The notes beneath the pieces were generated by a model, which was not told the origin of the DNA, did not search any database, and worked only from the letters and a program-made list of their open reading frames with translations. From Erythrobacteraceae bacterium (GTDB lineage: Bacteria; Pseudomonadota; Alphaproteobacteria; Sphingomonadales; Sphingomonadaceae): a DNA stretch of 64,000 nt. Each line of letters starts with the position of its first letter. Position 1 is the stretch's first letter. The stretch covers positions 56,395 through 120,394 of the forward strand of contig JAIYAM010000014.1 of assembly GCA_027489065.1 (NCBI GenBank). The letters are read 5' to 3'. Below, piece by piece: positions 18,620 through 26,545 of the stretch. The position numbers were made by a program, and so were the translations under genes.

Positions 18620-18849
18620 CAATAGCGGACCAGCACGGGTCGATCATATTGGTGACTGAAGGGATGGAGGACCTGTGCTCCGGCAATCGCGATCACGTCT
18701 GCGTGCACCCCAAACTGGTATAGCAAATTTCTTGCGGAGCGCTCTTGCCTGTGCAAGGAATATTTCGCAACCGCAAAACGGCGAGCTGTCGAGAACCGCT
18801 GCTCCTGTTGCGGCAAGGCTTGGGTCGCCGCGCTAAACACCTTCCTCAT
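18619..18849 (-). CDS. Uncertain 76-residue ORF coupled to the flippase
   Basis: This frame starts at an ATG and its TGA shares one base with the flippase ATG, an arrangement seen at several real gene pairs in this window. The peptide (ending QVLHPFSHQYDRPVLVRY) has no membrane segment and no family I recognise. It could be a small gene or the C-terminal remnant of a lost polysaccharide gene. Codon choice is less GC-biased at third positions than its neighbours. It occupies most of the divergent spacer before the methyltransferase at 18874. Confidence 0.25.
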   Translation of the reverse strand: MRKVFSAATQALPQQEQRFSTARRFAVAKYSLHRQERSARNLLYQFGVHADVIAIAGAQVLHPFSHQYDRPVLVRY

Positions 18850-18873
18850 AACCGAGATTGGTCACGAGATCAG

Positions 18874-19896
18874 ATGCAGCACCTTGCGACCAGCGGAGCG
18901 CTTCACCGAGACGAGAGCTGCAACGAACTCGAGGACTGCGCGGCCTGCCTGTTCTGCGGGAGCGCCGAGGCAGAAGCGGGCGTCGAGGGTGTTGAAGATG
19001 TCTTTTTCCGCGCCGATCCTGGCAGTTTCGACCTTCGCCGCTGCCGCGATTGCGGATCGCTGTGGCTTGCACAGCGGCCTTTCGGCGCGAGGCTGGTCAA
19101 GGCCTATAGCAGCTACCACACCCACACCGAGCACAACGATCCGGTCGTGGCCCCGCACCCGCTGCGCGAATGGCTCCGCGGCGCCTATTACCGAAGTCTG
19201 TTCAAGGGCATAGCAGGCCCGCTCGACAGGCTGGCTGGTGCTGTGATCGCGGCGGTTGGCTACGACACCTCGGGGCTCGACAAGGAACTGCGCGAAGTTC
19301 CGCCCCCGCCGGCCAAGGTACTGGATTATGGCTGCGGCGGAGGGCGGTTCTTCCGCCAGTTGCGCGGGCTGCCCTACCAGCTCTACGGGGTCGAATACGA
19401 TCCCCACCTTCTTTCCGCCTTGGCCGACGAGGGAGTCGAGGTAGAAGATGCGGCTACAATCCGCGACGACCGCTGGGACGGCGAATTCGACTACATTACC
19501 CTCGCCCATGTGCTCGAACACGTGCCGGACCCGGACGCATTGCTGCGGAGGCTCTTCAGGTGGCTGAAGCCCGGCGCTGCGCTCTATATCGAACTTCCCA
19601 ACGCAAGCGCATGTGGGCTGGCGATCTTCGGCCGCCACTGGCGCGGGCTTGAGGCGCCGCGGCACTTCGCGCTTCCTACCCGCGCGGCGCTGGCAAACGC
19701 GCTCGAACGCGCCGGCTTTATCCTCGAGCGGCAGGTAATCGATCCCGCTGCGCGTAGCCTGCTGTGGCAGGAGTCCCTCGCCGCGGCCCCGGAGGCAGAG
19801 CATGCCGCGTTGCGACGCAACATGGCATCCGTCCCCGACGAGAACGAGGAAAATGCTGAACTGCTCACCGTAATTGCCCGTAGGCCGTTGCGGTAG
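18874..19896 (+). CDS. Class I SAM methyltransferase with N-terminal zinc-ribbon-like region
   Basis: From the ATG at 18874 the protein has 340 residues. Residues 20-65 hold two cysteine pairs (CLFCGS and CRDCGS), a zinc-ribbon pattern common on methyltransferases of polysaccharide loci. The methyltransferase core follows with motif I VLDYGCGGGRF, then VEYD, and motif HVLEHVPDPDALL. The ending LLTVIARRPLR is the family's last strand. It probably methylates a sugar of the repeat unit. Longer starts back to 18745 lack family character. Four bases separate it from the next methyltransferase gene. Confidence 0.8.
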   Translation: MQHLATSGALHRDESCNELEDCAACLFCGSAEAEAGVEGVEDVFFRADPGSFDLRRCRDCGSLWLAQRPFGARLVKAYSSYHTHTEHNDPVVAPHPLREWLRGAYYRSLFKGIAGPLDRLAGAVIAAVGYDTSGLDKELREVPPPPAKVLDYGCGGGRFFRQLRGLPYQLYGVEYDPHLLSALADEGVEVEDAATIRDDRWDGEFDYITLAHVLEHVPDPDALLRRLFRWLKPGAALYIELPNASACGLAIFGRHWRGLEAPRHFALPTRAALANALERAGFILERQVIDPAARSLLWQESLAAAPEAEHAALRRNMASVPDENEENAELLTVIARRPLR

Positions 19897-19900
19897 AGCC

Positions 19901-20584
19901 ATGGCGCGACGCGACACCCCTGCGCTATTCGAACGTGCTCAGGCACATTTCCGGGCTGCGCGCTTTCGCGAGGTGCAGGCCATGATCGAGGGGCTGATTG
20001 CCCGCCATGGCGAGATCCGCGTGCTCGACGCGGGCGGGCGCGCGGAATACTGGAACATGCTTCCGCCCGAGCTTGCTGCCCGGGTGCACCTCACGATCCT
20101 CAACTACGGCGACGAACTCGCCGATTACAGCGCCCGTACGCAGCCCCACGTCATCTACGAAAACGTAACCGGCGATGCCTGCGCCATGCCGCAATACGCC
20201 GATGGAGAATTTCACCTCGTCCATTCCAACTCGGCCATCGAACACGTCGGCAGCTACACGAAGATGATCGCCTTCGCGAACGAAGTGCGACGGGTGGGGC
20301 AGGCCTATTACGTGCAGACGCCAAACGTTTGGTTCCCAATCGATCCGCATGTCGCCTTCCCCTTTGTGCACTGGCTACCCGATCCGATCCGGCTGTGGTG
20401 CTTCAGCCGTTTCTCGATCGGCCTCGCCGGCCGGAGCGACTTCGCCCGCGCGGCAAGCATTCTCGACGACTGGCGGATGATCGGGGCATCGACGATGCGC
20501 GCGCTGTTTCCCGACGCACGCCATTCCGCCGAGCGCTTCGCGGTGGTGCTGCGCAAGTCACTGATCGCAGTCCGGCACGGTTGA
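19901..20584 (+). CDS. SAM-dependent methyltransferase-like protein
   Basis: A 227-residue class I methyltransferase-like protein. The nucleotide-binding motif is variant (IRVLDAGGRAEYW). Next come an acidic strand, then SNSAIEHVGSYTKMIAFANEVRRVG and YYVQTPNVWFPIDPHVAFPFVHWLP. It is visibly related to the gene at 23623-24276, sharing the IEHV, VQTP and PFVHWLP blocks, so the two probably arose by duplication or act on similar sugars. Start: ATG at 19901, four bases after the previous stop. Confidence 0.75.
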   Translation: MARRDTPALFERAQAHFRAARFREVQAMIEGLIARHGEIRVLDAGGRAEYWNMLPPELAARVHLTILNYGDELADYSARTQPHVIYENVTGDACAMPQYADGEFHLVHSNSAIEHVGSYTKMIAFANEVRRVGQAYYVQTPNVWFPIDPHVAFPFVHWLPDPIRLWCFSRFSIGLAGRSDFARAASILDDWRMIGASTMRALFPDARHSAERFAVVLRKSLIAVRHG

Positions 20585-20598
20585 GACGAGGACTGCCC

Positions 20599-21690
20599 AT
20601 GCGCCTTTCCGCTCCCACCCTCGCAAGCCGCCTCGGCGGGCGAGACAACAATCTCAACGCAATCCGCATGATCGCGGCGAGCGCGGTGATGGTGAGCCAT
20701 GCCTTTCCGATCACCGGTGGCGAGGACCCGCTCCTGACGCTCATCGGCGCGACGGCCGGGGAACTGGCCGTGGCGGTGTTCTTCGGCCTATCGGGCCTGC
20801 TGATCGCGCGAAGCTTCGACCGGCGCGCGAGTATGGTGCACTTCCTCACCGCGCGGGTGCTGCGGCTGTTCCCGGCGCTAATCGTGGTGCTGACGCTGAC
20901 GGTGGTGGCGGGGGCGTGGTTCACGCGTCTGCCGCTGGCCGACTATACCGCTGCGCGGGGTACGTGGACCTATGTGCCTATGAACCTTGCGCTCTTCAGC
21001 CCGCAGTTCGCGCTGCCGGGCGTGTTCGAGACCAACCCCTATGGCCCAGCGATCAACGGCAGCCTGTGGACGCTGTTCTACGAGGTCGCCTGCTATGCGG
21101 GCGTCGTGGCGCTCGGCCTCATCGGCATACTGCGGCACCGTTTCGCGGCGCACGGGGTGCTGTTCGCGACCGCGATGATCCATGGCGCGGCGGCATGGAT
21201 GAGCGGGCCCGACCCTGCGGCAGGTCCCGTGCCGCTGAGGGTCGTGTTGCTGGCGCAGCTCGCCTTCCCCTTCATGCTTGGCAGCGCCGCCTATGTCTGG
21301 CGTGAGCGACTGCCCTTGTCCGGCTGGACGGCGCTCGCACTGTGGGTGCCGGCCCTCGCCCTGCCAGCCGGGCCGCTTCTAGCGAGCTGGATCACCCTCG
21401 CGCTGGTCTATTCGGCCCTGTGGTTCGGGTTCGTGCCCAAGGGCCGGTTGCTCGCCTACAACCGGCTGGGGGACTATTCCTACGGGATCTACATCTACGC
21501 CTTTCCCGTGCAGCAGACCCTCGTCCATCTGATGCCGGGCATGACCCCGCTCGCCAACATCGCGCTCGCCTTCCCGATCACGCTGGTGCTGGCGGTCCTA
21601 TCGTGGAAACTGGTCGAGGAACGGGCGCTCGCGGCGGTGCGACCGCTGGCCGAGATGCTGACCCGCTCAGGCGCGCGACAGCCGGCCTAG
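20599..21690 (+). CDS. Acyltransferase 3 family membrane protein (OafA-like)
   Basis: A 363-residue integral membrane acyltransferase. It opens with LNAIRMIAASAVMVSHAFPI, where the His after the first helix is the conserved active-site candidate. About ten transmembrane segments follow, with FFGLSGLLIARSF and RVLRLFPALI, both standard for the family. It likely O-acetylates a residue of the polysaccharide, using acetyl-CoA from the cytoplasm. The start is the ATG at 20599, 14 bases after the methyltransferase stop. Its TAG shares bases with the rfbB TAG in a convergent CTAG. Confidence 0.87.
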   Translation: MRLSAPTLASRLGGRDNNLNAIRMIAASAVMVSHAFPITGGEDPLLTLIGATAGELAVAVFFGLSGLLIARSFDRRASMVHFLTARVLRLFPALIVVLTLTVVAGAWFTRLPLADYTAARGTWTYVPMNLALFSPQFALPGVFETNPYGPAINGSLWTLFYEVACYAGVVALGLIGILRHRFAAHGVLFATAMIHGAAAWMSGPDPAAGPVPLRVVLLAQLAFPFMLGSAAYVWRERLPLSGWTALALWVPALALPAGPLLASWITLALVYSALWFGFVPKGRLLAYNRLGDYSYGIYIYAFPVQQTLVHLMPGMTPLANIALAFPITLVLAVLSWKLVEERALAAVRPLAEMLTRSGARQPA

Positions 21691-22739
21691 GCCCTGATCA
21701 GCGGGCGCCACCAGGCTTCGTTGTCGAGATACCAGCGCAGCGTCTGGCGCAGCCCCTCCTCGAAGCCGTGCGCGGGCGCATAGCCGAGTTCTGCGCGGGC
21801 CTTGGTCTCGTCGATGGCGTAGCGGCGGTCGTGCCCGGCGCGGTCGGTGACGAAAGTCTTGAGCGTGTTCGTGGGCTGGCCTTTCGCGGCCGGCGCATCG
21901 GGATAGCGTGCCGCGAGGCCTTCCACCTCGGCGAAGGCCCGGTCGACCTCGGCGCAGATGGTGTCGATGACGGTCATGTTGGGCAGCTCCGCCCCGCCGC
22001 CGATATTGTAGGTCTCGCCGGGCACGCCCTTCAGGAGGCACGCCGCGATCCCGCGGCAATGGTCTTCGACATGCAGCCAGTCGCGCACGTTCATCCCGTC
22101 GCCGTAGATCGGCAGGTTCCGGCTGTGGAGCGCGTTCAGCAGGAACAGCGGGATGAGCTTTTCGGGATACTGGTAGGGCCCGTAATTGTTCGAGCAGTTG
22201 CTCGTCGTTACCTCAAGCCCGAAGGTGTGGTGGTAGGCACGCACGAGGTGATCGGACGCGGCCTTGGACGCCGAGTAGGGCGAGTTGGGCGCATAGGGCG
22301 TCACTTCGCTGAAGGCCGGATCATTGGGGCCGAGCGACCCGAACACTTCGTCGGTCGAGATGTGGTGGAAGCGGTGCGGCACGCCGCTGCCTGCCAGCCA
22401 CACCGCGCGAGCGGCCTTGAGCAGGCTGTTGGTGCCCAGGATATTGGTATCGATGAAGGCGTCCGGTCCGCTGATCGAGCGGTCGACATGACTCTCGGCG
22501 GCGAAATGCACCAGCATGGTGATCGCGTGATCGCGCAGCAGGCTCTCCACGAGTGCCGTGTCGCGGATGTCGCCCTCGACCAGCTCGTAGTTCGGCGCGC
22601 CTTCGAGCGTCGAGCGATTGCCCGCATAGGTCAACGCGTCGAGCACGATCACCCGGTCCTCGGGGTGCTCCCTGTTCCAGTAGTGCACGAAGTTGCCGCC
22701 GATAAAGCCGGCCCCGCCGGTGACGAGCAGATTAGCCAA
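21687..22739 (-). CDS. rfbB: dTDP-glucose 4,6-dehydratase
   Basis: A 350-residue extended short-chain dehydrogenase/reductase, second enzyme of dTDP-L-rhamnose synthesis. NAD site GGAGFIGGNFV at residues 8-18, then HFAAESHVDRSI, HHISTDEVFGSLG with the catalytic Asp-Glu pair, and the active-site YSASK. SNNYGPYQYPEKLIPL is diagnostic of RmlB. Length matches the family. It is the last gene of the minus-strand rfbA-rfbC-methyltransferase-rfbD-rfbB set and overlaps the rfbD end by 8 bases. Confidence 0.96.
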   Translation of the reverse strand: MANLLVTGGAGFIGGNFVHYWNREHPEDRVIVLDALTYAGNRSTLEGAPNYELVEGDIRDTALVESLLRDHAITMLVHFAAESHVDRSISGPDAFIDTNILGTNSLLKAARAVWLAGSGVPHRFHHISTDEVFGSLGPNDPAFSEVTPYAPNSPYSASKAASDHLVRAYHHTFGLEVTTSNCSNNYGPYQYPEKLIPLFLLNALHSRNLPIYGDGMNVRDWLHVEDHCRGIAACLLKGVPGETYNIGGGAELPNMTVIDTICAEVDRAFAEVEGLAARYPDAPAAKGQPTNTLKTFVTDRAGHDRRYAIDETKARAELGYAPAHGFEEGLRQTLRWYLDNEAWWRPLIRA

Positions 22740-23589
22740 GTTTCGCTTCCTCTTCGAGCATCAGGCGCAGGTTCTCGCGCCACGGCACCGCGGTCTGCCC
22801 GAGAAAGGCGAGGGTCTTGCTGCAATCGAGCAGCGAGAAGGCCGGACGCCGTGCCGGGGTGGGATATTCTGCGGTGGTGATCGCCTTGATGACGGGAATG
22901 TGCGTGACGAGACCGAGCGCTTGGGCCTCCTCGCCAATCGCGACCGCGAAGTCGTGCCAGTTGATCGCGCCGGCGTCGCAGTGATGGAAGGTGCCGGATG
23001 CGCCCTTCTCGACCAGCGCCCAGATCGTCTGCGCAAGGCCCGTCGCCCAGGTCGGCGCGCCCACCTGGTCGGCGACCACGGCGATCTCCTCGCGCTCGTT
23101 CATCAGCCGGATCATCGTGCGCACGAAGTTCGCAGCCCCCGCGGCATAGACCCACGCCGTGCGCACCAGCAGATCTTCCGGGCGCAAGGCATCCTCGCCC
23201 TCGGCCTTGGTGCGGCCATAGGCCGATTGCGGGTTGCGCGGCGCATCGGGCGCGTAAGGCGTGGAGGCAGCGCCGTCGAACACGTAGTCGGTCGAGACGT
23301 GGACGAGCTTGCCGCCCGTCGATGCCATCGCCTCGACCATCACTGCCACGGCATCGGCATTGATCGCGCGGGCGAGGGCTTCGTCGCTCTCTGCCCGGTC
23401 GACCGCGGTATAGGCGGCGGCGTTGATGATCACGTCGGGCGCCTCGACCACCAGCCGCGCGGTGAGCATCGCGGCGTCGGTGAGGTCGACATCCTCGACG
23501 TCGATCGCATTGAGGTCCGCCCAGGCGGGCGCGGTGCGCTGCAGCGCTGTGCCGAGCTGGCCGTTCGCCCCGGTGATCAGCACCCTCAT
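22732..23589 (-). CDS. rfbD: dTDP-4-dehydrorhamnose reductase
   Basis: A 285-residue SDR enzyme catalysing the last step to dTDP-L-rhamnose. It has ITGANGQLGTAL at the dinucleotide site, INAAAYTAVDRAE, VSTDYVFDG, and the catalytic YGRTKAEGE. RTAWVYAAGAANFVRTM and ARRPAFSLLDCSKT complete the RmlD pattern. It overlaps rfbB by 8 bases and lies 33 bases after the methyltransferase gene, so one transcript from the rfbA side is likely. Confidence 0.95.
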   Translation of the reverse strand: MRVLITGANGQLGTALQRTAPAWADLNAIDVEDVDLTDAAMLTARLVVEAPDVIINAAAYTAVDRAESDEALARAINADAVAVMVEAMASTGGKLVHVSTDYVFDGAASTPYAPDAPRNPQSAYGRTKAEGEDALRPEDLLVRTAWVYAAGAANFVRTMIRLMNEREEIAVVADQVGAPTWATGLAQTIWALVEKGASGTFHHCDAGAINWHDFAVAIGEEAQALGLVTHIPVIKAITTAEYPTPARRPAFSLLDCSKTLAFLGQTAVPWRENLRLMLEEEAKLG

Positions 23590-23622
23590 GTCGCGCGCCT
23601 CATTCGCTCAGGCCCCGTCCGA

Positions 23623-24276
23623 TCAGCCATGGGCCGCGCCGCCGAACACCAGCTGGCTCTTGGGAATGCCGAGCACCTTCTCCTCGACCAGCCGCCCGCC
23701 CGGGAACAGGTCGGCCAGCTCGCGCTTCGACAGCAGCCGCGTCTCGTCGAAATAGGTCGGGCCGTCGGCGTCGGAGAGCAGATGGAAGGGCGAGAGCCGG
23801 ACCACCTGGCGTCCCAGCGGACGCGGCAGCCAGTGGACGAAGGGTAGCCCGAAATGGAGCTCGAGCGGAAAGGCCGGCGAGGGGGTCTGCACCACCCAGG
23901 CCTTGCCCACCCGCATCACCTCGCGCGCGAGGTTCGCGCGCTGAGCCGGGGGCACGTGCTCGATCACCGAATTGCAGATCACCACGTCGGCCGAGCGGTC
24001 GTCCTCGGGGATGCGCACGCCATCGTAAAGGCGGGCGGTGATCCGCGGGTTGCTGTCCTCGCGGCCCATCGCCATGCGCGGCGCGCTGATGTTGTAGCAC
24101 ACCACGCTGGCGGGCTTCAGGATCGGCTCGACCTCGTACCAATAGGCGAGCGATCCCCCGATATCGATCACCCGCGCGCCCTCGATCTGCGGCAGCGCCG
24201 CACGGATGCGCTGCGCCCGCTGGTGGCGGAAGCGCCGCTGGGCCGGTCCGATCAGGCGGTTCCATGCTGAGGCCAT
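23623..24276 (-). CDS. SAM-dependent methyltransferase-like protein
   Basis: A 217-residue protein whose ATG at 24276 follows GGAG by 10 bases; the longer frame to 24405 would overlap rfbC out of frame and is rejected. Core features are ARVIDIGGSLAYW, CNSVIEHVPPAQRA, VVQTPSPAFPLELHFGLPFVHWLP and a C-terminal strand. It is a relative of the 19901-20584 protein. It sits between rfbC and rfbD, which suggests a sugar-modifying job on rhamnose-containing repeat units. The methyl acceptor is unknown. Confidence 0.75.
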   Translation of the reverse strand: MASAWNRLIGPAQRRFRHQRAQRIRAALPQIEGARVIDIGGSLAYWYEVEPILKPASVVCYNISAPRMAMGREDSNPRITARLYDGVRIPEDDRSADVVICNSVIEHVPPAQRANLAREVMRVGKAWVVQTPSPAFPLELHFGLPFVHWLPRPLGRQVVRLSPFHLLSDADGPTYFDETRLLSKRELADLFPGGRLVEEKVLGIPKSQLVFGGAAHG

Positions 24277-24298
24277 GTCGATCGTGCTCCGGGATATG

Positions 24299-24844
24299 CT
24301 ACGGAAAGGCCGGGATGTCGGCCCAGGCGAGGCCCGCGCCATCCTTCTGCGAGAGCGCCGGGGCGGCGCCGTCCAGCGGCCAGGCGACGCCCACCGCCGG
24401 ATCATCCCACGCCAGCGTGTGTTCGCTCTGCGGCGCGTAGGGCGCCGTGCACTTGTAGAGGAAGTCGGTGTCGTCCTCGAGCGTCAGGAAGCCGTGGGCG
24501 AACCCCTCGGGCACCCACAGCATCCGCCTGTTGGCGGCGCTGAGTTCGACGCCCACCCAATTGCCGAAGGCGGGCGAGGAGGCGCGCAGGTCCACCGCCA
24601 CGTCGAAGACGGCGCCGCGCGTCACCCGCACCAGCTTGCCCTGCGGCCCGGGGTTCTGGAAATGCAGGCCGCGCAGGACACCCTTCTGCGAGCGCGAGTG
24701 GTTGTCCTGCACAAAGCCAAGCTCGATCCCCGCGGCGGCGAAGGCAGCAGCGTTCCAGGTCTCCATGAAGAAGCCCCGTTCGTCGCCGAACACCTTGGGT
24801 TCGATGATCAGCACGCCGGGCAGCGCGGTGGCGATGATATTCAT
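24299..24844 (-). CDS. rfbC: dTDP-4-dehydrorhamnose 3,5-epimerase
   Basis: A 181-residue cupin-fold epimerase, third enzyme of dTDP-L-rhamnose synthesis. Visible signatures are [32 protein letters not shown] with the catalytic His, [11 protein letters not shown], and [35 protein letters not shown] contains the conserved Tyr region. Length is typical. Its ATG overlaps the rfbA stop by four bases. Confidence 0.96.
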   Translation of the reverse strand: MNIIATALPGVLIIEPKVFGDERGFFMETWNAAAFAAAGIELGFVQDNHSRSQKGVLRGLHFQNPGPQGKLVRVTRGAVFDVAVDLRASSPAFGNWVGVELSAANRRMLWVPEGFAHGFLTLEDDTDFLYKCTAPYAPQSEHTLAWDDPAVGVAWPLDGAAPALSQKDGAGLAWADIPAFP

Positions 24845-25737
24845 GCGATGACCGGCTGTTCGAGCAGCTTGAGGAGATATTCGCCGTAGCCGGACTTGCG
24901 CAGCGGCTCGGCGATCTCGCGGAGGCGATCCTCGGTAATGAAGCCCTGCCGCCAGGCGATCTCTTCCGGGCAGGCGATCTTGAGGCCCTGCCGTTCCTCG
25001 GTGATCCGCACGTATGTCGCGGCGTCCAGAAGCGAGGCGTGGGTGCCCGTGTCGAGCCAGGCAAAACCGCGGCCCATGATCTCGACCGACATCGTGCCCT
25101 CGTCGAGATAGAGGCGATTGAGGTCCGTGATCTCGAGCTCGCCGCGCGGCGAGGGCGCAAGGTCGCGGGCGCGGTCGACCACGCTCTCGTCGTAGAAGTA
25201 GAGCCCGGTCACCGCGTAGTTCGACTTGGGGACCGCGGGCTTCTCCTCGATCGAGACTGCCTTGCCCGCAGCGTCGAACTCGACGACGCCGAAGGCCTCG
25301 GGGTCGTTGACGCGGTAGGCGAAGACGGTCGCGCCGCTGGTGCGGTCATTGGCGCTCCGCAGCAGGTTCGGCAGCCCGTGACCGTAGAAGATGTTGTCGC
25401 CGAGGATGAGGGCCGAAGGGCCCCCGCGCACGAAGTCGGCGCCGATGTGGAAGGCCTGCGCCAGACCCTCGGGCCGCGGCTGGACTTCATAGGAAAGCGA
25501 TACGCCGAAGTCCGACCCGTCGCCGAGCACGCGCCTGAACTGGGCGGCATCCTCGGGCGTGGTGATGATCAGGATGTCGCGGATTCCGGACAGCATCAAG
25601 GTGCTGAGCGGGTAGTAGATCATCGGCTTGTCGAAGATCGGCATGAGCTGCTTCGAGACACCGCGGGTCAGTGGGTAGAGCCGGGTTCCCGAGCCGCCCG
25701 CGAGGATGATGCCGCGCCTGTTCGTGCCCTCTGCCAT
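24841..25737 (-). CDS. rfbA: Glucose-1-phosphate thymidylyltransferase
   Basis: A 298-residue nucleotidyltransferase that makes dTDP-glucose from dTTP and glucose-1-phosphate, the committed step toward dTDP-rhamnose. [22 protein letters not shown] binds the nucleotide; [25 protein letters not shown] and [19 protein letters not shown] are RmlA hallmarks. The ATG at 25737 gives MAEGTNRRG before the first strand; the frame continues to 25794 without family support. It is the first gene of the rfb group, so the promoter should lie in 25738-25930, just before the repeat and parS region. Confidence 0.95.
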   Translation of the reverse strand: MAEGTNRRGIILAGGSGTRLYPLTRGVSKQLMPIFDKPMIYYPLSTLMLSGIRDILIITTPEDAAQFRRVLGDGSDFGVSLSYEVQPRPEGLAQAFHIGADFVRGGPSALILGDNIFYGHGLPNLLRSANDRTSGATVFAYRVNDPEAFGVVEFDAAGKAVSIEEKPAVPKSNYAVTGLYFYDESVVDRARDLAPSPRGELEITDLNRLYLDEGTMSVEIMGRGFAWLDTGTHASLLDAATYVRITEERQGLKIACPEEIAWRQGFITEDRLREIAEPLRKSGYGEYLLKLLEQPVIA

Positions 25738-25927
25738 GCTCGTTCGGTTGCCCCCGCGCTTCGATCTGGTGCGCCCGGCGCTGCATTGCAGCACGGGTGG
25801 GGGCGGTCAACGGGAAACTTCCCGCAAGATCGCGGCGGCCGCGAATATGGCAGGCTGGCTCTGCCTGTGCGCTTGGCAAGCCGAAGTCGGGAAGCTGGCG
25901 ATTCGCCGCGACGGTCCCATGGGGGCT

Positions 25928-25999
25928 TCAGACCCCCGTTTGACCCCTGCCAGACCCCCCCTAGACCGCGGCTAGACCCCCGCTAGACCGGCGTCAGAG
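25928..25999. repeat. Helically phased GACC array next to parS
   Basis: GAC begins at 25931, 25942, 25953, 25964, 25975 and 25986, that is, exactly every 11 bases, with a degenerate seventh (GAG) at 25997. Most units read as variants of CYAGACCCCC. The 13-mer AGACCCCCGCTAG at 25974-25986 also occurs at 63709-63721 beside the second parS. The parS starts 27 bases after the last GAC. Confidence 0.8.
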
Positions 26000-26012
26000 C
26001 CCGCTCGCTTGC

Positions 26013-26028
26013 TGTTTCACGTGAAACA
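26013..26028. promoter_or_regulatory. parS centromere site (ParB binding)
   Basis: TGTTTCACGTGAAACA is a perfect 16-bp palindrome identical to the universal chromosomal parS consensus bound by ParB. Such sites load ParB/CTP clamps and usually lie near the replication origin. A second identical site is at 63738-63753. parA and parB are not in the window. Confidence 0.9.
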
Positions 26029-26161
26029 TCAAGGGTTGGACAGGTGCGACGAGATGTGGCACCTGCAAGCCAGATGTTTACCAAATGAGTCTAAAGCGGT
26101 TGCATGTCTTGCTGCATTGCAGTAGGTCTCAATCGAAGATTTCGAAAACGGGGATAAAGAT

Positions 26162-26437
26162 ATGACGATCCTTTCGCGCATGATGCTCGCCGCCGCGGCC
26201 ACCTCGATGGCTGTTCTTCCGGTGGCGGCTGAGGCCGGTACCCGTGCCAGCCAGAGCAGCCCGACCACCTCGGTCAGCGCGCCCGGCAAGGGTCGCGCCG
26301 CCAAGGGCGAGAAGCAGGAATCGAGCAGCCTCGTCTGGGCTGTCATCGGCTTCACCGCTGCCGGTCTCGCCATCTGGGGTCTCGTTGAGGCGAGCAGCGG
26401 GTCGAACAGCGACTGCAGGTCGCCCGGCGCTTGCTGA
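26162..26437 (+). CDS. Small secreted/membrane hypothetical protein
   Basis: A 91-residue protein with a signal-peptide-like start (ILSRMMLAAAATSMAVLPVAAEAG), a polar Ser/Gly/Lys linker, and one C-terminal hydrophobic segment (LVWAVIGFTAAGLAIWGLV). Two cysteines lie in the tail DCRSPGAC. The family is unknown to me. GGGGA lies 7 bases before the ATG. It is followed by a strong intrinsic terminator, so it is probably a single-gene transcript. Position next to polysaccharide genes is the only functional hint. Confidence 0.7.
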   Translation: MTILSRMMLAAAATSMAVLPVAAEAGTRASQSSPTTSVSAPGKGRAAKGEKQESSSLVWAVIGFTAAGLAIWGLVEASSGSNSDCRSPGAC

Positions 26438-26480
26438 TCGGGCGGACGCCCGAACAAGTGACAACAAGGTTTTAGGAGAG

Positions 26481-26511
26481 CGCCCGGACTTCGGCCCGGG
26501 CGTTTTCTTTT
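26481..26511 (+). terminator. Intrinsic terminator with UUCG tetraloop
   Basis: Starting at 26481, CGCCCGGAC pairs with GCCCGGGCG (one A-C mismatch) around a TTCG tetraloop and is followed at once by GTTTTCTTTT. This is a textbook Rho-independent terminator for the 26162 gene. A second inverted repeat (CGGGCG-GA-CGCCCG) lies just after that gene's stop. The ribosome site of the next gene (GAGG, 26535-26538) begins only 24 bases after the T-tract, so any transcript for that gene must read through or start within this interval. Confidence 0.85.
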
Positions 26512-26545
26512 GCGCTTTCCTCTCTTTACTGCCCGAGGCCCCGTT

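Larger units (their letters stand above)
25738..26161. other. Intergenic region with repeat array and parS, 424 bp
   Basis: This divergent region between rfbA and a small plus-strand gene contains no gene I can support. Its middle holds the 11-bp-spaced GACC array (25928-25999) and a perfect parS (26013-26028). The right end (26040-26161) is relatively AT-rich and likely carries the promoter of the 26162 gene, which has GGGGA 7 bases before its ATG. Confidence 0.5.
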
